DNA of 64,000 nt from an uncultured Hyphomicrobiales bacterium (GTDB taxonomy: Bacteria > Pseudomonadota > Alphaproteobacteria > Rhizobiales > Ancalomicrobiaceae): NCBI GenBank assembly GCA_903930435.1, contig CAIYYN010000065.1, positions 186,001-250,000 on the forward strand, read 5' to 3'. The stretch's first letter is position 1; every line of letters begins with the position of its first letter. The notes below the pieces were generated by a model, which was not told the origin of the DNA, did no database searches, and saw only the letters and a list, made by a program, of their open reading frames with translations. Of the stretch, positions 63,163 through 64,000 are shown one piece after another. A program made the translations under genes and the position numbers.

Positions 63163-64000
63163 TCACTCTGCCGCCACGCGGGTCAAGCCGCGCTGAAAAT
63201 CTTCAGGGAAATGATCGATTGCACTCAGTACCGGATAAGGCGTCAGTCCGCCCATCGCGCACAGGGATCCGTCGAGCATGGTTTGCGAGAGGTCCCGAAC
63301 AAGCGCCAGCGGTTTGGCGGGATCTTCACCCGCGAGGATACGGTCGATCGTCTCGACGCCGCGCGTCGATCCGATCCGGCACGGCGTGCACTTGCCGCAG
63401 CTCTCCTTGACGCAGAACTCGAAGGCAAAGCGGGCCTGGGCTGCGAGATCGACGGTGTCGTCGAAAACCACGATGCCACCGTGACCCAACATGCCCTTTT
63501 TCGCCGCCATCGCCTCATAGTCGAGTGCCGTGTCGAAGAGGCTTGACGGGAAATAGGCACCCAGTGGCCCGCCGATCTGCACGGCACGGACCGGTCGACC
63601 GGACCGGGTCCCGCCGCCGAATTCGTAGATCGCCTCGTGGATCGACAGGCCGAACGCCTTCTCGACCAAGCCGCCGAACTTGATGTTTCCAGCCAGTTGG
63701 AAGGGCAATGTGCCGCGTGACCGGCCCATGCCGTAGTCAGCGTAGGTCTTCCAACCATCCGCCAGAATATGCGGCACGGCTGCGAGCGACAGTACGTTGT
63801 TGATCACCGTCGGCTTGCCGAACAGGCCCTTCAGTGCAGGCAACGGCGGCTTTGCACGCACGATGCCGCGTTTGCCCTCAAGGCTCTCCAGCAGCGCTGT
63901 TTCCTCGCCGCAGACATAGGCACCGGCACCCAGCCGGACGATGATATCAAACGCCTTGCCGGATCCGGCAACGGATGCCCCGAGGTATCCGGCCTTGCGG
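63163..64000 (-). CDS. fdsB: NAD-dependent formate dehydrogenase beta subunit (5' end outside window)
   Basis: The frame is open to the window edge and gives the C-terminal ~279 residues of a NuoF-like flavin and NAD+-binding subunit. Seen: RLGAGAYVCGEETALLESLE (FMN/NAD region), GRPVRAVQIGGPLGAYFP, and the 4Fe-4S cluster site ESCGKCTPCRIGSTRGVETI with a final LDGSLCAMG cysteine. It passes electrons from FdsA to NAD+. The upstream part and fdsG lie outside the window. Its stop is 10 bp before the fdsA start. Confidence 0.95.
   Translation of the reverse strand, partial: RKAGYLGASVAGSGKAFDIIVRLGAGAYVCGEETALLESLEGKRGIVRAKPPLPALKGLFGKPTVINNVLSLAAVPHILADGWKTYADYGMGRSRGTLPFQLAGNIKFGGLVEKAFGLSIHEAIYEFGGGTRSGRPVRAVQIGGPLGAYFPSSLFDTALDYEAMAAKKGMLGHGGIVVFDDTVDLAAQARFAFEFCVKESCGKCTPCRIGSTRGVETIDRILAGEDPAKPLALVRDLSQTMLDGSLCAMGGLTPYPVLSAIDHFPEDFQRGLTRVAAE

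Noticed and set aside
1..64000. CRISPR array or prophage
   Set aside because: No regularly spaced direct repeats with unique spacers were noticed, and no capsid, tail, terminase or integrase genes are present.

Overview
The window is about 60% G+C and reads as chromosomal DNA of an alphaproteobacterium, most likely of the order Hyphomicrobiales (Rhizobiales). The inference rests on family content and gene order: an adenylylatable type I glutamine synthetase, soxBDAG tetrameric sarcosine oxidase, DUF2336 and DUF3126 proteins, cysE next to DUF3126, the thrS/yidD/Fe-S-scaffold/folE/hisI neighbourhood, PAS_5 and tandem PilZ proteins, and a NAD-linked FdsABD formate dehydrogenase. I could not run a search, so genus and species are not assigned. 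Both window ends cut genes (glnA at the left, fdsB at the right).

Layout. 0-2 kb: 3' end of glnA with a strong terminator, then a CelD/BcsL-type acetyltransferase. 2.0-3.2 kb: a compact lower-GC cassette on the minus strand, a stand-alone toxin with a CdiA-CT RNase A-like domain plus a coupled immunity gene. 3.4-10 kb: a minus-strand soxBDAG-sdaA operon. Sarcosine is demethylated to glycine and 5,10-methylene-THF, and the serine made from these could be deaminated to pyruvate. 10.2-14.9 kb: cytochrome c', a diheme cytochrome c, NAD kinase, an HPt protein and GDP-mannose synthesis. 14.9-23.2 kb: DUF2336, a transglycosylase-like protein that seems to lack its catalytic part, a degenerate CitE-like protein, a flavin reductase/nitroreductase pair, and small envelope or membrane proteins. 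23.3-31.5 kb: housekeeping (thrS, yidD, an IscU-like scaffold, folE, hisI, CBS) with a TPR/ATP-grasp protein and a MATE pump.

31.7-45.3 kb: rhomboid protease, PAS and PilZ signalling proteins, a 0.67 kb intergenic block holding an AT-rich segment and a dense set of hairpins (candidate structured RNA), gamma-carbonic anhydrase, cysE/DUF3126, a crotonase and a hydrolase separated by a 21-bp tandem repeat, Nudix, Zn-finger, FAD monooxygenase, CinA-like, gpt and a methyltransferase. 45.3-47.1 kb: tRNA-Leu(TAA) followed by a scar region with an IS-end-like remnant, two ~96% identical 229-bp direct repeats around a truncated MFS gene, and a very AT-rich orphan membrane-protein gene. 47.2-64 kb: catabolic and transport genes, namely an FMN alpha-hydroxy-acid oxidase, an acyl-CoA ligase/TetR/isovaleryl-CoA dehydrogenase group, a TetR-HlyD-RND efflux unit, and an oxalate/formate-type antiporter beside fdsBAD.

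Most of the window is ordinary chromosome. The parts that deserve a second look are the orphan RNase A-like toxin/immunity pair, the unassigned structured intergenic region near 34.7-35.0 kb, the 21-bp repeat that encodes heptads on both strands, the repeat-bounded scar after tRNA-Leu, and several proteins that keep a fold but seem to have lost catalytic residues. I do not see a large multi-gene undescribed system, a prophage, or a CRISPR array.
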